This document shows, one piece after another, positions 1 to 9,203 of a stretch of 47,904 bases of DNA (the stretch's first letter is position 1; each line of letters begins with the position of its first letter). Origin of the DNA: GCA-2689995 sp964529325 (GTDB lineage Bacteria > Fidelibacterota > Marinisomatia > SCGC-AAA003-L08 > GCA-2689995); contig CAZGWH010000010.1 in NCBI GenBank assembly GCA_964529325.1, forward strand, positions 1 to 47,904, in the 5' to 3' direction. Under the pieces are notes generated by a model. That model did no database searches, was not told the DNA's origin, and saw only the letters and a list, made by a program, of their open reading frames with translations. A program made the position numbers and the translations under genes.

Positions 1-104
1 AAATCAACGACTTTTTAAGCGTTATGGTTACCTTTTATTATGAGGCAACTGGGAGGGCTTAAAAGGATTAAAAAATATATTTAGAAAATAATTTTTAGCT
101 AATA

Positions 105-1514
105 TTAAGCTGTATGAATTTTCAACATATTGGTAGAGCCTGAAATTCCAACAGGTACACCAGCGGTCAAAATAAAGATTTCACCTTCTTTTAAAAATCC
201 CCTTTGTTTTAATATTGCAGAAGATTGAACTAACATATTATCTGTTGATTTAAACTCATTTACATGTACAGGAATAATCCCCCAAATTAGATTCAATTCC
301 CTGCAAATATCCCAATGAGGGCAAAGTGCATAAATAGTTGCATCTGGCCTAAAAACAGCCATTTGTTTAGCCGTTTTACCACTTTCAGTCATAATAACAA
401 TATGTTTTACATTCATATCCTTAACGAGTGTAAATACAGCATGTGCAATAGATAATCGATTGTCTATTTTAATGTTATTTTTAAATTGAATATTTCGATT
501 AAAATTAGATTGGTCATAATCCTTTTCAACTGATTTAGTTATAGATGACATCATTTTTACAGTTTCAATAGGATACTTCCCCATTGCCGTTTCACCAGAC
601 AACATAACTGCATCTGCACCATCATAAATTGCATTTGCAACATCGTTCACTTCTGCTCGAGTAGGTGATGGGTTTTCGATCATTGTTTCTAACATTTGGG
701 TTGCAATTATTACGGGCTTATGTTTTTTTAAACATTCATTTACAATTTTCTTTTGTAAAATGGGCAATTCATTTAATGGCATTTCAACACCTAAATCACC
801 TCGAGCAACTAATATTCCATCAAATAGATTAATTAATTCTGATAAATTTTCAAGTGCTTCAGGTTTTTCAATTTTTGCAATCATCGGAATAGATTTTGAA
901 TATTCATCAAATACTTTTTGAATTGGTTTACAATCTTCAACATTCCGAACAAATGAAATTGCTACCCAATCAATATCCAAAGAAATAGCAAGTTTTAAAT
1001 CATTTATATCTTTCTCTGTAACAGCGGGTATGTTTAATGTAATACCAGGAAAATTAACACCTTTACCTGAAGTTATTTCTCCAGAATTTTCAGCACAAAT
1101 TTCTAATTGAGAATTTTTATGACTAATCACTTTAAATGATAAATTTCCATCATTTATTTTAACCAATGCACCTTCTTCAACATGCTTAAATCTAAGATTT
1201 ACATCAATAGGAATATCTGAATTAGTATAGCCAATTGTGTAAAATTTATCCTTTTCAATATGAATAGATTTATTTTCTGAAAACCGCTTAACTCTTAACT
1301 TTGGTCCTGATAAATCAAAAATAATTGACACGGAACGATCTAATTGTTTTGCCTCATGTCTAATAATATCAACTAATAATTTAACTGCATTTTCATCCTG
1401 TGAATGTGACATATTAATTCTTGCGACATCAATTCCAGCTTGAATTAATTCTTTAATTATTTCAGGATTATTTGATGCAGGTCCTAAAGTAGCAATTATT
1501 TTTGTTCTTTTCAT
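105..1514 (-). CDS. pyk: Pyruvate kinase
   Basis: Catalyses phosphoenolpyruvate + ADP to pyruvate + ATP, the last step of glycolysis, in the cytoplasm. The 469-residue product has the usual length and starts at an ATG with the family N-terminus KIIATLGPAS. The active-site stretch IPMIAKIEKPEALEN is at about 209-223, VARGDLGVEMP at about 236-246 and the MLSGETAMG loop at about 304-312. The C-terminal third is the regulatory alpha/beta domain. It is the last gene of the guaA-guaB-pyrG-typA-pyk run, 18 bases after typA. No convincing intrinsic terminator is visible in the 104 bases downstream. Identification is from motifs and is secure. Confidence 0.97.
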   Translation of the reverse strand: MKRTKIIATLGPASNNPEIIKELIQAGIDVARINMSHSQDENAVKLLVDIIRHEAKQLDRSVSIIFDLSGPKLRVKRFSENKSIHIEKDKFYTIGYTNSDIPIDVNLRFKHVEEGALVKINDGNLSFKVISHKNSQLEICAENSGEITSGKGVNFPGITLNIPAVTEKDINDLKLAISLDIDWVAISFVRNVEDCKPIQKVFDEYSKSIPMIAKIEKPEALENLSELINLFDGILVARGDLGVEMPLNELPILQKKIVNECLKKHKPVIIATQMLETMIENPSPTRAEVNDVANAIYDGADAVMLSGETAMGKYPIETVKMMSSITKSVEKDYDQSNFNRNIQFKNNIKIDNRLSIAHAVFTLVKDMNVKHIVIMTESGKTAKQMAVFRPDATIYALCPHWDICRELNLIWGIIPVHVNEFKSTDNMLVQSSAILKQRGFLKEGEIFILTAGVPVGISGSTNMLKIHTA

Positions 1515-1532
1515 TACTTTCTCAACAAAAAA

Positions 1533-3359
1533 TTATATTTTAAGTTTTTCTTTCTTTTTACGAGAAGCTCTTTTATTGGTATCTAATTCCATTTTTCTAA
1601 GTCTAATATTTTTAGGAGTAACTTCAATATATTCATCACTTGAAATAAATTCTATAGATTGATCCAATGATAACCGTTTAGGTGGTCTTACTGTAACGGT
1701 TGCTTCCGAAGTAGAGCTACGCATATTTGTCAATTTTTTCTCTCTTGTAATATTGACTTCTAAATCACCATCTCTATTTCGCTCACCAATAATCATTCCC
1801 TTATAAACTGCAGTTCCAGCTTCAATAAATAATTCACCTCTATCGACCATTCCAAGAATAGCATATCGTGTTACTTTTCCATCCCTATCAGAAATAATAG
1901 CACCGCTTGCACGGTGTGGAATTTCGCCAAACCAAGGTGCAAATCCATGAAATAAACTATTCATAATTCCTGCACCTTTTGTATCAGTTAGAAATTGACT
2001 TCTAAATCCGATTAATCCTCTTGAAGGAATAATAAATTCAAGATTTACTCTTCCATGACCATGGTTTTGCATATTGGACATTCGTCCTTTTCTCTTTGAT
2101 AATTTTTCAGTTATTACTCCAACAAAATCTTCAGGGAGATCTATAAATACTTGCTCCATTGGTTCATGTATTTTTCCATTAATTTCTTTTGTAATTACCT
2201 GAGGTTTAGACGCCATCATTTCAAAGCCTTCTCGCCTCATTGTTTCAATTAAAATAGCTAATTGAAGCTCACCTCTACCACAAACTTCAAATGTATCTGC
2301 ATTTTCTGTCGATTTTACTTTTAAAGATACATTTATCATTGTTTCTTTTTCTAATCGATCTTTTAAATGCCGTGAAGTTAAATAATCTCCTTCTTTCCCA
2401 GAAAATGGCCCATTGTTTACACAAAACTGCATAGATACAGTAGGTTCATCTACTTTTATTCGTGGTAAAATATCTGGATTTTCTTCAGATGAAATTGTAT
2501 CACCTATTTTGACATCTGGTACACCAGCAACTGCAATAATATCACCTGCTTCTAAGGACTTTACTTTTATTTTGTTTAATCCATCATAAGTATAAATAGC
2601 GGAAAACTTTATCCCTGTTTTAATACCTGTTTCATGGCAAAGACTATAATTTTTGTTCATTTCTAATTTACCATTATTTAATCTTCCAACAGCAATTTGT
2701 CCAACATAAGAATCATAATCTAAATTTGTAACTAATAATTGAGGTTCAGCATTGTCATTACCTATTGGTCCATTAATTTTATTTAAAATAACTTGAAAAA
2801 GAGGATCTAAATTATCTGAACCATCGGTTAAATCTTTATGTGCAATTCCTTCTTTGGCATTTGTATATAAAATAGGAAAATCAATTTGTTCATCCGTTGC
2901 ATCTAAATCAATAAATAAATCATATACTTCATTAATCACCTCTTCAATCCGGGCATCTTTTCGATCAATTTTATTTATAACTAAAATAACAGGGAGTTGT
3001 CTATCTAATGCTTTTTTAACTACAAAACGAGTCTGTGGTAGTGGTCCCTCACTTGAATCAACTAATAATAATACACCATCGACTAAATTTAGACTTCTCT
3101 CAACTTCACCCCCAAAATCTGCGTGCCCTGGAGTATCAACAATATTTATTTTTATTCCTTTATATTGTACAGCCGTATTTTTGGCCGTTATAGTGATTCC
3201 TCTTTCTCTTTCTAAATCCATAGAGTCCATGACCCTGTCAACAACTTCTTGATTTTCTCTAAATTGACCACTATACTTTAACATACCGTCAACTAAAGTT
3301 GTTTTACCATGGTCAACATGGGCAATTATTGCTATATTTCTAAAATTATCTTTTCTCAA
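1533..3359 (-). CDS. typA: Translational GTPase TypA/BipA
   Basis: Ribosome-associated GTPase of the EF-G/LepA class, involved in ribosome assembly and stress adaptation. The 608-residue length is normal for the family. G1 is AHVDHGKTT near residue 13, the switch I region is ERGITI, G3 is DTPGHADF and G4 is NKIDR. The C-terminal half has the EF-G-like domains III/V and the family segment SRGLIGFRSQFLTDT. The start is a TTG preceded by AAAGGA; no ATG lies upstream of the conserved N-terminus, so I accept TTG. It follows pyrG by 11 bases and precedes pyk by 18, so cotranscription is likely. Confidence 0.96.
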   Translation of the reverse strand: MRKDNFRNIAIIAHVDHGKTTLVDGMLKYSGQFRENQEVVDRVMDSMDLERERGITITAKNTAVQYKGIKINIVDTPGHADFGGEVERSLNLVDGVLLLVDSSEGPLPQTRFVVKKALDRQLPVILVINKIDRKDARIEEVINEVYDLFIDLDATDEQIDFPILYTNAKEGIAHKDLTDGSDNLDPLFQVILNKINGPIGNDNAEPQLLVTNLDYDSYVGQIAVGRLNNGKLEMNKNYSLCHETGIKTGIKFSAIYTYDGLNKIKVKSLEAGDIIAVAGVPDVKIGDTISSEENPDILPRIKVDEPTVSMQFCVNNGPFSGKEGDYLTSRHLKDRLEKETMINVSLKVKSTENADTFEVCGRGELQLAILIETMRREGFEMMASKPQVITKEINGKIHEPMEQVFIDLPEDFVGVITEKLSKRKGRMSNMQNHGHGRVNLEFIIPSRGLIGFRSQFLTDTKGAGIMNSLFHGFAPWFGEIPHRASGAIISDRDGKVTRYAILGMVDRGELFIEAGTAVYKGMIIGERNRDGDLEVNITREKKLTNMRSSTSEATVTVRPPKRLSLDQSIEFISSDEYIEVTPKNIRLRKMELDTNKRASRKKKEKLKI

Positions 3360-3370
3360 GCTATCCTTTA

Positions 3371-5014
3371 TTATTTACTTTTTTCGTTTGAAAATTTTAC
3401 TGACGCTGAAATAAAATCTCTAAATAATGGGTGAGCTTTTACAACTCTACTTTTTAATTCAGGGTGGAATTGAACTCCAACAAACCATGGATGGTCTTTA
3501 ATTTCAATTATTTCAACAAGATCAAGTTTTTTATTAATTCCACTAAATATTATTCCAGCTTCTTTTAATTGTTTTCTATATTTATTATTTAACTCAAACC
3601 GATGCCTATGCCGTTCATTAATTGATTTTACTTCATAGGCATTTGAAGCATTCGTTTTTTGTTTTAATTCACAAGCGTAAGAACCTAATCGCATAGACGC
3701 ACCTTTATGCATTATCCCTTTTTGCATTTCCATAATATCAATTACAGGAAAGGGTGTATTTACATCAAATTCAGTACTATTTGCATTTTTCAAATTACAT
3801 ATGTTTCGTGAAAATTCAATTATTGCACATTGTAAACCCAAACAAATTCCAAAAAATGGTATATTATTTTCTCGTGCATATTTAACAGAAAGAATTTTAC
3901 CTTCAATTCCTCTATCTCCAAATCCACCAGGTATTAAAATCCCATCTATATTTGAGAATGAATATTCTACATTTCCATTTATTTCTAATTTTTCAGTATC
4001 GACCCATTTAATATTTATTCGAGTTTTATTTTCAACACCAGAATGGATGAATGCTTCTAAAATACTTTTATATGCGTCATGTAAATCATTATACTTTCCA
4101 CAAATTGCTATTGTAATATTATATATTGGATTTTGAAAATCACTCATAAATTGATTTAAATATTGAACACCAGTATGGTTTGAGGTTTTTATCATTTCTA
4201 ATTCGGATATAACAGCATCATCAAATCCTTGTTTGTTTAATACAAGTGGGATTTCATAAATACTCTCAACATCGGGAGATTCAAATACATAGTCTGGATT
4301 TACATTACAGAATAAACTGATTTTATTTTTCATTTCCTGAGTTAAGTGATGATTATTTTCTGTTCTACAAACTATCATTTCAGGATCAAGACCAATTTCT
4401 CTCAATCTCATTACACTATGTTGAGTTGGTTTTGTTTTAATTTCACCAGAAGCACTTAAATATGGTAGTAATGTAAGATGAATTACCATTGTATTTTTAC
4501 GGCCTATTTTCAATCGTAATTGTCTAATAGCTTCATAAAATGGTTGACCCTCAATATCACCAACAGTTCCACCAACTTCTGTAATTATAACATCAAATTC
4601 ATTATTTTTATTTACATCTAAAATTCTATTTTTAATTTCATCCGTAATATGAGGAATAACTTGAATTGTCTCACCGAGGTAATCCCCTTTTCGCTCTCTT
4701 TTTAGAACATCCCAATATACTCTTCCTGCTGAAGTTGTATTATTTTTCGATAAATTTGTATCAATAAATCGTTCGTAATGCCCTAAGTCCAAATCAGTTT
4801 CAGACCCATCATCGAGTACAAAAACTTCACCATGTTGATATGGGTTCATAGTTCCAGGATCTACATTTAAATATGGGTCTAATTTTTGAATAGTCACATT
4901 AAACCCACGAGATTTTAACAAATATCCTAAGGATGCAGAAACAATTCCCTTTCCTAAACCCGATAAAACGCCTCCAAATACAAAAATATATTTAACTTCT
5001 TTTTTATTTACCAT
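3371..5014 (-). CDS. pyrG: CTP synthase
   Basis: Makes CTP from UTP, ATP and glutamine. The 547-residue product has the synthetase domain first, with the P-loop-like GGVLSGLGKGIVSASLG near residue 14 and the LDPYLNVDPGTMNPYQHGEV block. The class I glutamine amidotransferase domain follows, with the nucleophile cysteine in FFGICLGLQ, GGFGDRG, and the C-terminal HPE in GVQFHPELKSRP-like context (here GVQFHPELKSR). It starts at ATG, two bases after the guaB stop. It lies between the guanine nucleotide genes and typA, so the run couples GTP and CTP synthesis; GTP is a known allosteric activator of this enzyme. Confidence 0.97.
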   Translation of the reverse strand: MVNKKEVKYIFVFGGVLSGLGKGIVSASLGYLLKSRGFNVTIQKLDPYLNVDPGTMNPYQHGEVFVLDDGSETDLDLGHYERFIDTNLSKNNTTSAGRVYWDVLKRERKGDYLGETIQVIPHITDEIKNRILDVNKNNEFDVIITEVGGTVGDIEGQPFYEAIRQLRLKIGRKNTMVIHLTLLPYLSASGEIKTKPTQHSVMRLREIGLDPEMIVCRTENNHHLTQEMKNKISLFCNVNPDYVFESPDVESIYEIPLVLNKQGFDDAVISELEMIKTSNHTGVQYLNQFMSDFQNPIYNITIAICGKYNDLHDAYKSILEAFIHSGVENKTRINIKWVDTEKLEINGNVEYSFSNIDGILIPGGFGDRGIEGKILSVKYARENNIPFFGICLGLQCAIIEFSRNICNLKNANSTEFDVNTPFPVIDIMEMQKGIMHKGASMRLGSYACELKQKTNASNAYEVKSINERHRHRFELNNKYRKQLKEAGIIFSGINKKLDLVEIIEIKDHPWFVGVQFHPELKSRVVKAHPLFRDFISASVKFSNEKSK

Positions 5015-5016
5015 AA

Positions 5017-6477
5017 TTATAAGTTGTAATTTGGTGCTTCTTTTGTAATTTTCATATCGTGAGGGTGGCTTTCTTTCATTCCTGAAGATGTGATTTTTAT
5101 AAATTTAGAATTTAATCTCATCTCATCAATTGTTTTATTTCCAGTATAACCCATGGCTGATTTTAAACCACCAATTAATTGATATATTGTTTGGTAAACT
5201 TTTCCTCTAAATGGAACCATTCCTTCTATACCTTCAGGTACAAGTTTATTTTGCTTTTGACCTTCTTGAAAATATCGATCGCCACTACCATCTTGCATTG
5301 CAGATAAGCTACCCATCCCTCTATAAGTCTTAAAACTCCTACCTTCATATAATACTGTTTCACCAGGTGACTCATCCATTCCTGCAAATAATGAACCAAT
5401 CATAACGGTATTTGCCCCAGCAGCAATCGATTTAGAAATATCCCCTGAAAACCGAATACCGCCATCTGCTATAATCGGAATATTATATTTTTCACCCATT
5501 TCAACACAATCCATTATAGCAGATAATTGAGGAATACCAACTCCTGCAACAATACGGGTTGTGCAACTTGCACCCGCACCAATACCAACCTTAACAGCAG
5601 AAACACCTCTGTCTATTAAATCTTTTACGGCTTGAGGAGTTACAATATTTCCTGCAATTATTTCAATATCATGTTTAGATCTAATTTTTTCAACCATATC
5701 TAATACACCCTGTGAATGACCATGAGCAGTATCTACAATTAAAACATCCACCCCTGCATTTATTAAAGCATTTGCTCTATCTAATGTATCTGGTCCAGTC
5801 CCAACGGCACTACCTACGAGTAATCTACCATGTATATCTTTGATGGCATTTGGATATTGTTTTTTCTTTAAAATATCTTTAACTGTAATTAAACCAGCTA
5901 AATCACCATTTTTTTCAACTACTAATAATTTTTCAATACGATTATGTTGAAGAATTATTTCAGCCTCTTTTAAAGTTGTACCTTTTGGAACGGTAACTAA
6001 TTTTTCTTTAGGTGTCATATAATCACTAATTGGTTTAGAAAAATCAGTTAAAAATCGTAAATCTCTATTCGTCAAAATACCATTTAGTTTTCCATTATCA
6101 ACAATTGGAATACCACTTACTCTAAATTTTGCCATCAACTTAAGTGCGTCTTTTATGCATTTATTAGAATTCATTGTAATTGGATCTAAAATCATTCCAC
6201 TTTCAGATCTTTTAACTTGATCAACCATATCAGCCTGTTCATCAATGGGTTGATTTTTATGAATTACACCTAATCCACCTTCACGAGCCATTGCTATTGC
6301 CATTTTAGTTTCAGTCACAGTATCCATAGCTGCTGAAATTAATGGAATATTAAGATTTAAATTCTTAGTTAACCGTGATTTTAGTATAGCATCTTTGGGT
6401 AAAAGTTGGCTTTTTTGAGGTACTAATAAAACATCATCAAATGTTAATGCTTCTTTCAAAATTCTATTTTCGTTCAT
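5017..6477 (-). CDS. guaB: IMP dehydrogenase
   Basis: Oxidises IMP to XMP with NAD+, the committed step to GMP. The TIM barrel is interrupted by a CBS-domain pair at roughly 95-210. The catalytic cysteine loop is GIGAGASCTTRIVAGVG, and the substrate and flap regions GGIRFSGDISKSIAAGA and YRGMGSLSAM are present. I choose the ATG at 6477 (protein begins MNENRILKEALTFDDV), four bases after the guaA stop, rather than the ATG 16 codons upstream that overlaps guaA, because family proteins begin just before the LTFDDVLLVP block. That gives 486 residues, the usual length. It is translated right after guaA, whose enzyme uses its product. Confidence 0.95.
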   Translation of the reverse strand: MNENRILKEALTFDDVLLVPQKSQLLPKDAILKSRLTKNLNLNIPLISAAMDTVTETKMAIAMAREGGLGVIHKNQPIDEQADMVDQVKRSESGMILDPITMNSNKCIKDALKLMAKFRVSGIPIVDNGKLNGILTNRDLRFLTDFSKPISDYMTPKEKLVTVPKGTTLKEAEIILQHNRIEKLLVVEKNGDLAGLITVKDILKKKQYPNAIKDIHGRLLVGSAVGTGPDTLDRANALINAGVDVLIVDTAHGHSQGVLDMVEKIRSKHDIEIIAGNIVTPQAVKDLIDRGVSAVKVGIGAGASCTTRIVAGVGIPQLSAIMDCVEMGEKYNIPIIADGGIRFSGDISKSIAAGANTVMIGSLFAGMDESPGETVLYEGRSFKTYRGMGSLSAMQDGSGDRYFQEGQKQNKLVPEGIEGMVPFRGKVYQTIYQLIGGLKSAMGYTGNKTIDEMRLNSKFIKITSSGMKESHPHDMKITKEAPNYNL

Positions 6478-6481
6478 TTTT

Positions 6482-8017
6482 TTATTCCCATTCAATTGTT
6501 CCTGGTGGTTTATTGCTAATATCATATACCACTCTATTTATTCCAGGAACTTCATTTACTATTCGAGTTGAAACTCGTCTTAAAAAATCATGTGGAAACT
6601 CAGTCCACTCAGCAGTCATTCCATCTCTTGATGAAACTGCTCGTAGAGCAATTGCTCGCTGATAAGTTCTTTTATCGCCCATTACACCAACTGATTTAAC
6701 TGGTAATAATACAGCAAATGCTTGCCATGTAGATTTATATAATCCTTGAGATTGTAATTCATCTATAAATATTGCATCTGCATTTTGCAATAATTTTATT
6801 TTTTTAAGTGTAATATCACCTAAAATTCTAACAGCTAACCCAGGACCAGGGAAAGGATGACGCATTAAAATATCTTCAGGCACATTTAATGATCGACCAA
6901 TTTCACGAACTTCATCTTTGAAAAGTTCTTTCATTGGTTCAATTAATTTTAAATTTAATTTTTTAGGTAATCCGCCCACATTATGGTGAGATTTAATAGT
7001 TACTGAAGGACCATTTACTGACACGCTTTCAATGATATCAGGATATAGTGTTCCTTGAGCTAAATATTTTAAATTTTTATAATTTTTAGATATTTTTTCA
7101 AAAACTCGAATAAATTCTCGGCCAATTATTTTTCTTTTTCTCTCAGGGTTTGTTATCCCTTTTAGATTATCCAAAAAAAGTTTTTTACGATTAAATGAAT
7201 TTAAGGGGATATTCATTCTATTTTTAAACATAGATTTAACAAATTCAAATTCATTTTTTCGTAATAATCCATTATCAATAAATACAGGGATTACATTTTC
7301 ACCAATTGCTTCATATAATAATTTATAAGTGACTGTAGAATCTACTCCACCACTAACCCCACAAATGACTTTGTCATCACCTACTTTTTCTTTTATCGAA
7401 TTAATTTGAGATTCTATAAACTCTTCGGAAGTCCAATCTTTTTTGGATTTACAAATCTCAAAAATAAAATTACTAAGAATCGTATTTCCTTCCGAAGTAT
7501 GTGAAACTTCAGGGTGAAATTGAATCCCATATTTCAATTTATCATTTGATAATATTGCGGCAGGTATTTTATCAATAGAATGTGCAATAATTTCAAATCC
7601 ATTCGGAACTTTATCTAAATGATCGCCATGGCTCATCCAAACCTGTGTTTTATTACTCACCTTTTTAAAAAGACTAGATGTTTTGTTTTGAATAATTTCA
7701 GAAATCCCATATTCTCTATTATTTGATTTTCCAATTTCACCATCATAAAAATCAATTAATAATTGCATACCATAACAAATACCAAGGATAGGGATTTTAC
7801 TTTTTAATATTTCATTAGAAATTTGAGGAGCATTTTTTTCATAAATGCTAGATGGACCACCAGAAAAAATTATCCCATCGGGGTTTTCATCAAGTATCTT
7901 TTGAGGATTTTCTGTATATGGAACTATTTTTGAATAAACATTTAGCTCGCGAATCCGTCGTGCAATAAGTTGTGTATATTGTGAACCAAAATCAATAATT
8001 GTAATGTGGTTACTCAG
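6482..8017 (-). CDS. guaA: GMP synthase (glutamine-hydrolysing), CTG start
   Basis: Converts XMP to GMP using ATP and glutamine. The first ATG, at 7768, would give only 428 residues and cut off most of the glutaminase domain. The same frame stays open up to a stop at 8081..8083 and encodes the family N-terminus: IIDFGSQYTQLIARRIRE at 7-24, SGGPSS at 52-57 and the nucleophile Cys81 in GICYGMQ. The PP-loop GVSGGVDSTV and the C-terminal dimerisation domain ending KPPGTIEWE follow. There is no ATG, GTG or TTG above 7768. CTG at 8015..8017 with GCGGAG five bases upstream gives 511 residues, the normal length. ATT at 8018..8020 is possible but too close to the GGAG. A weak TATAAA-like box lies at 8098..8103. 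Confidence 0.93.
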   Translation of the reverse strand: MSNHITIIDFGSQYTQLIARRIRELNVYSKIVPYTENPQKILDENPDGIIFSGGPSSIYEKNAPQISNEILKSKIPILGICYGMQLLIDFYDGEIGKSNNREYGISEIIQNKTSSLFKKVSNKTQVWMSHGDHLDKVPNGFEIIAHSIDKIPAAILSNDKLKYGIQFHPEVSHTSEGNTILSNFIFEICKSKKDWTSEEFIESQINSIKEKVGDDKVICGVSGGVDSTVTYKLLYEAIGENVIPVFIDNGLLRKNEFEFVKSMFKNRMNIPLNSFNRKKLFLDNLKGITNPERKRKIIGREFIRVFEKISKNYKNLKYLAQGTLYPDIIESVSVNGPSVTIKSHHNVGGLPKKLNLKLIEPMKELFKDEVREIGRSLNVPEDILMRHPFPGPGLAVRILGDITLKKIKLLQNADAIFIDELQSQGLYKSTWQAFAVLLPVKSVGVMGDKRTYQRAIALRAVSSRDGMTAEWTEFPHDFLRRVSTRIVNEVPGINRVVYDISNKPPGTIEWE

Positions 8018-8028
8018 AATTGCTCCGC
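8015..8028 (-). promoter_or_regulatory. guaA: Ribosome binding site and CTG start of guaA
   Basis: On the minus strand the sequence reads GCGGAG, five bases, then CTG AGT AAC. GCGGAG is complementary to the 16S rRNA tail and the spacing is good. This decides the guaA start because no standard start codon occurs in the open frame between the upstream stop (8081..8083) and the internal ATG at 7768, which lies beyond the catalytic cysteine. Confidence 0.6.
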
Positions 8029-8126
8029 AGAAATTAATAGTTGAAAGTTGTTGATTCAGGTGTGAATCTAAGCTGATAGATTAATACTTTTTACTCTTTT
8101 ATACCTAAAAGTATGTTAAATAATCT

Positions 8127-9203
8127 TTAATTTTTAACAAACATTTTACCGGGTAATTGAGCTACTATTCCATTCAATTCTAATGTCAATAATGTTGATA
8201 GAATTAACTGGCCATTAATTCCAATTTTCTTAGAAAGTTCGTCAATATGAATTGGGTCATGAGATAAAAAATCATATATACACTTTTCATCTTTTGTTAA
8301 TTCAGGAATTAATTTTAACTGTTCTTTAATTTGATTTACAGAATTGTATTGATAAGATTCTAATATATCATTTACAGACAAAACGGGTTTAGCACCATTT
8401 TTAATTAATTTATTACATCCAATTGAAGCTTTAGAATCAATTCGACCTGGGACTGCAAAAACATCCCTATTTTGTTCAAGTGCATTATATGCAGTAATTA
8501 CAGCTCCACTTTTTTCACCTGCTTCAATTACAATTGTACCTAGAGATAATCCACTTATTATTCTATTTCTTTTTGGAAAATACATTGCTTCAGGTTTGTG
8601 ACCAATTGGGTATTCAGATAAAAAAATATTATCTTGCCACATTTTATTATATAATTTTTTATTCTCCTTAGGGTAACAAAAATCTAATCCACTTGCTAGA
8701 ACAGCAATAGTTTTCCCGTTTAGGTTCACCGTAGTATTATGACAGATTGAATCTATCCCTCTTGCAAACCCAGAGACAATTGTAAAACCATTATTAACTA
8801 ATTCCGTTGTAATTTGAATTGCAATTTTTTTACCATAAGGTGTAATATTTCGTGTACCAACAATTGCAATGGGTTTTTCATAATTTAAATTTCCTCTCAC
8901 AAAAATACCGACAGGAGGATTATAAATTGAATTTAATAATTTAGGATAGTTAGAATCTTGAGATGTTAAAAAATCACAACCAAATTCTTGATTTTTATTA
9001 AGAATTTCATCCGCTTTATGAATATCTAAAGAAAATAATTTATCGATAATTGCTTTTGATAAATTTCCAATATTATATAAATCATTTTTAGAAATATCAT
9101 TAATTGAATTTACATTTTTACTAAGCCTACAAATCTGATGAATCCGGGAAGGACCAACCCCCTTTATTTGGCTCAGGGCGAATATTTCGTTTTTGGGAAT
9201 CAT
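8127..9203 (-). CDS. dprA: DNA processing protein DprA (Smf)
   Basis: Loads RecA on incoming single-stranded DNA during natural transformation, in the cytoplasm. The 358-residue product has an N-terminal helix-hairpin-helix-like part (FALSQIKGVGPSRI, 8-21), the Rossmann-like DprA core with VGTRNITPYGKK, GFARGID, VLASGLDFCYP, FPKRNRIISGLS and GSGAVITA-like EAGEKSGAVITA, and a C-terminal winged-helix domain. The ATG start matches the family N-terminus and lies inside obgE, so the two genes overlap out of frame by 77 bases. The stop is about 110 bases before guaA. ComEA-like and comF genes elsewhere in the window support a transformation role. Confidence 0.95.
   Translation of the reverse strand: MIPKNEIFALSQIKGVGPSRIHQICRLSKNVNSINDISKNDLYNIGNLSKAIIDKLFSLDIHKADEILNKNQEFGCDFLTSQDSNYPKLLNSIYNPPVGIFVRGNLNYEKPIAIVGTRNITPYGKKIAIQITTELVNNGFTIVSGFARGIDSICHNTTVNLNGKTIAVLASGLDFCYPKENKKLYNKMWQDNIFLSEYPIGHKPEAMYFPKRNRIISGLSLGTIVIEAGEKSGAVITAYNALEQNRDVFAVPGRIDSKASIGCNKLIKNGAKPVLSVNDILESYQYNSVNQIKEQLKLIPELTKDEKCIYDFLSHDPIHIDELSKKIGINGQLILSTLLTLELNGIVAQLPGKMFVKN

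Noticed and set aside
2854..3252. Plus-strand open frame of 132 codons inside typA
   Set aside because: It is antisense to a conserved GTPase, has no family motif and arises from low stop-codon density opposite the gene. The same holds for the other plus-strand frames inside minus-strand genes.
6482..7768. GMP synthase truncated at the N-terminus (pseudogene)
   Set aside because: The missing domain is present in the same frame upstream, without stop codons; only the start codon is unusual.
8018..8126. Purine riboswitch in front of guaA
   Set aside because: The leader is short and no conserved purine-aptamer core was recognised; only a weak TATAAA-like box was seen.
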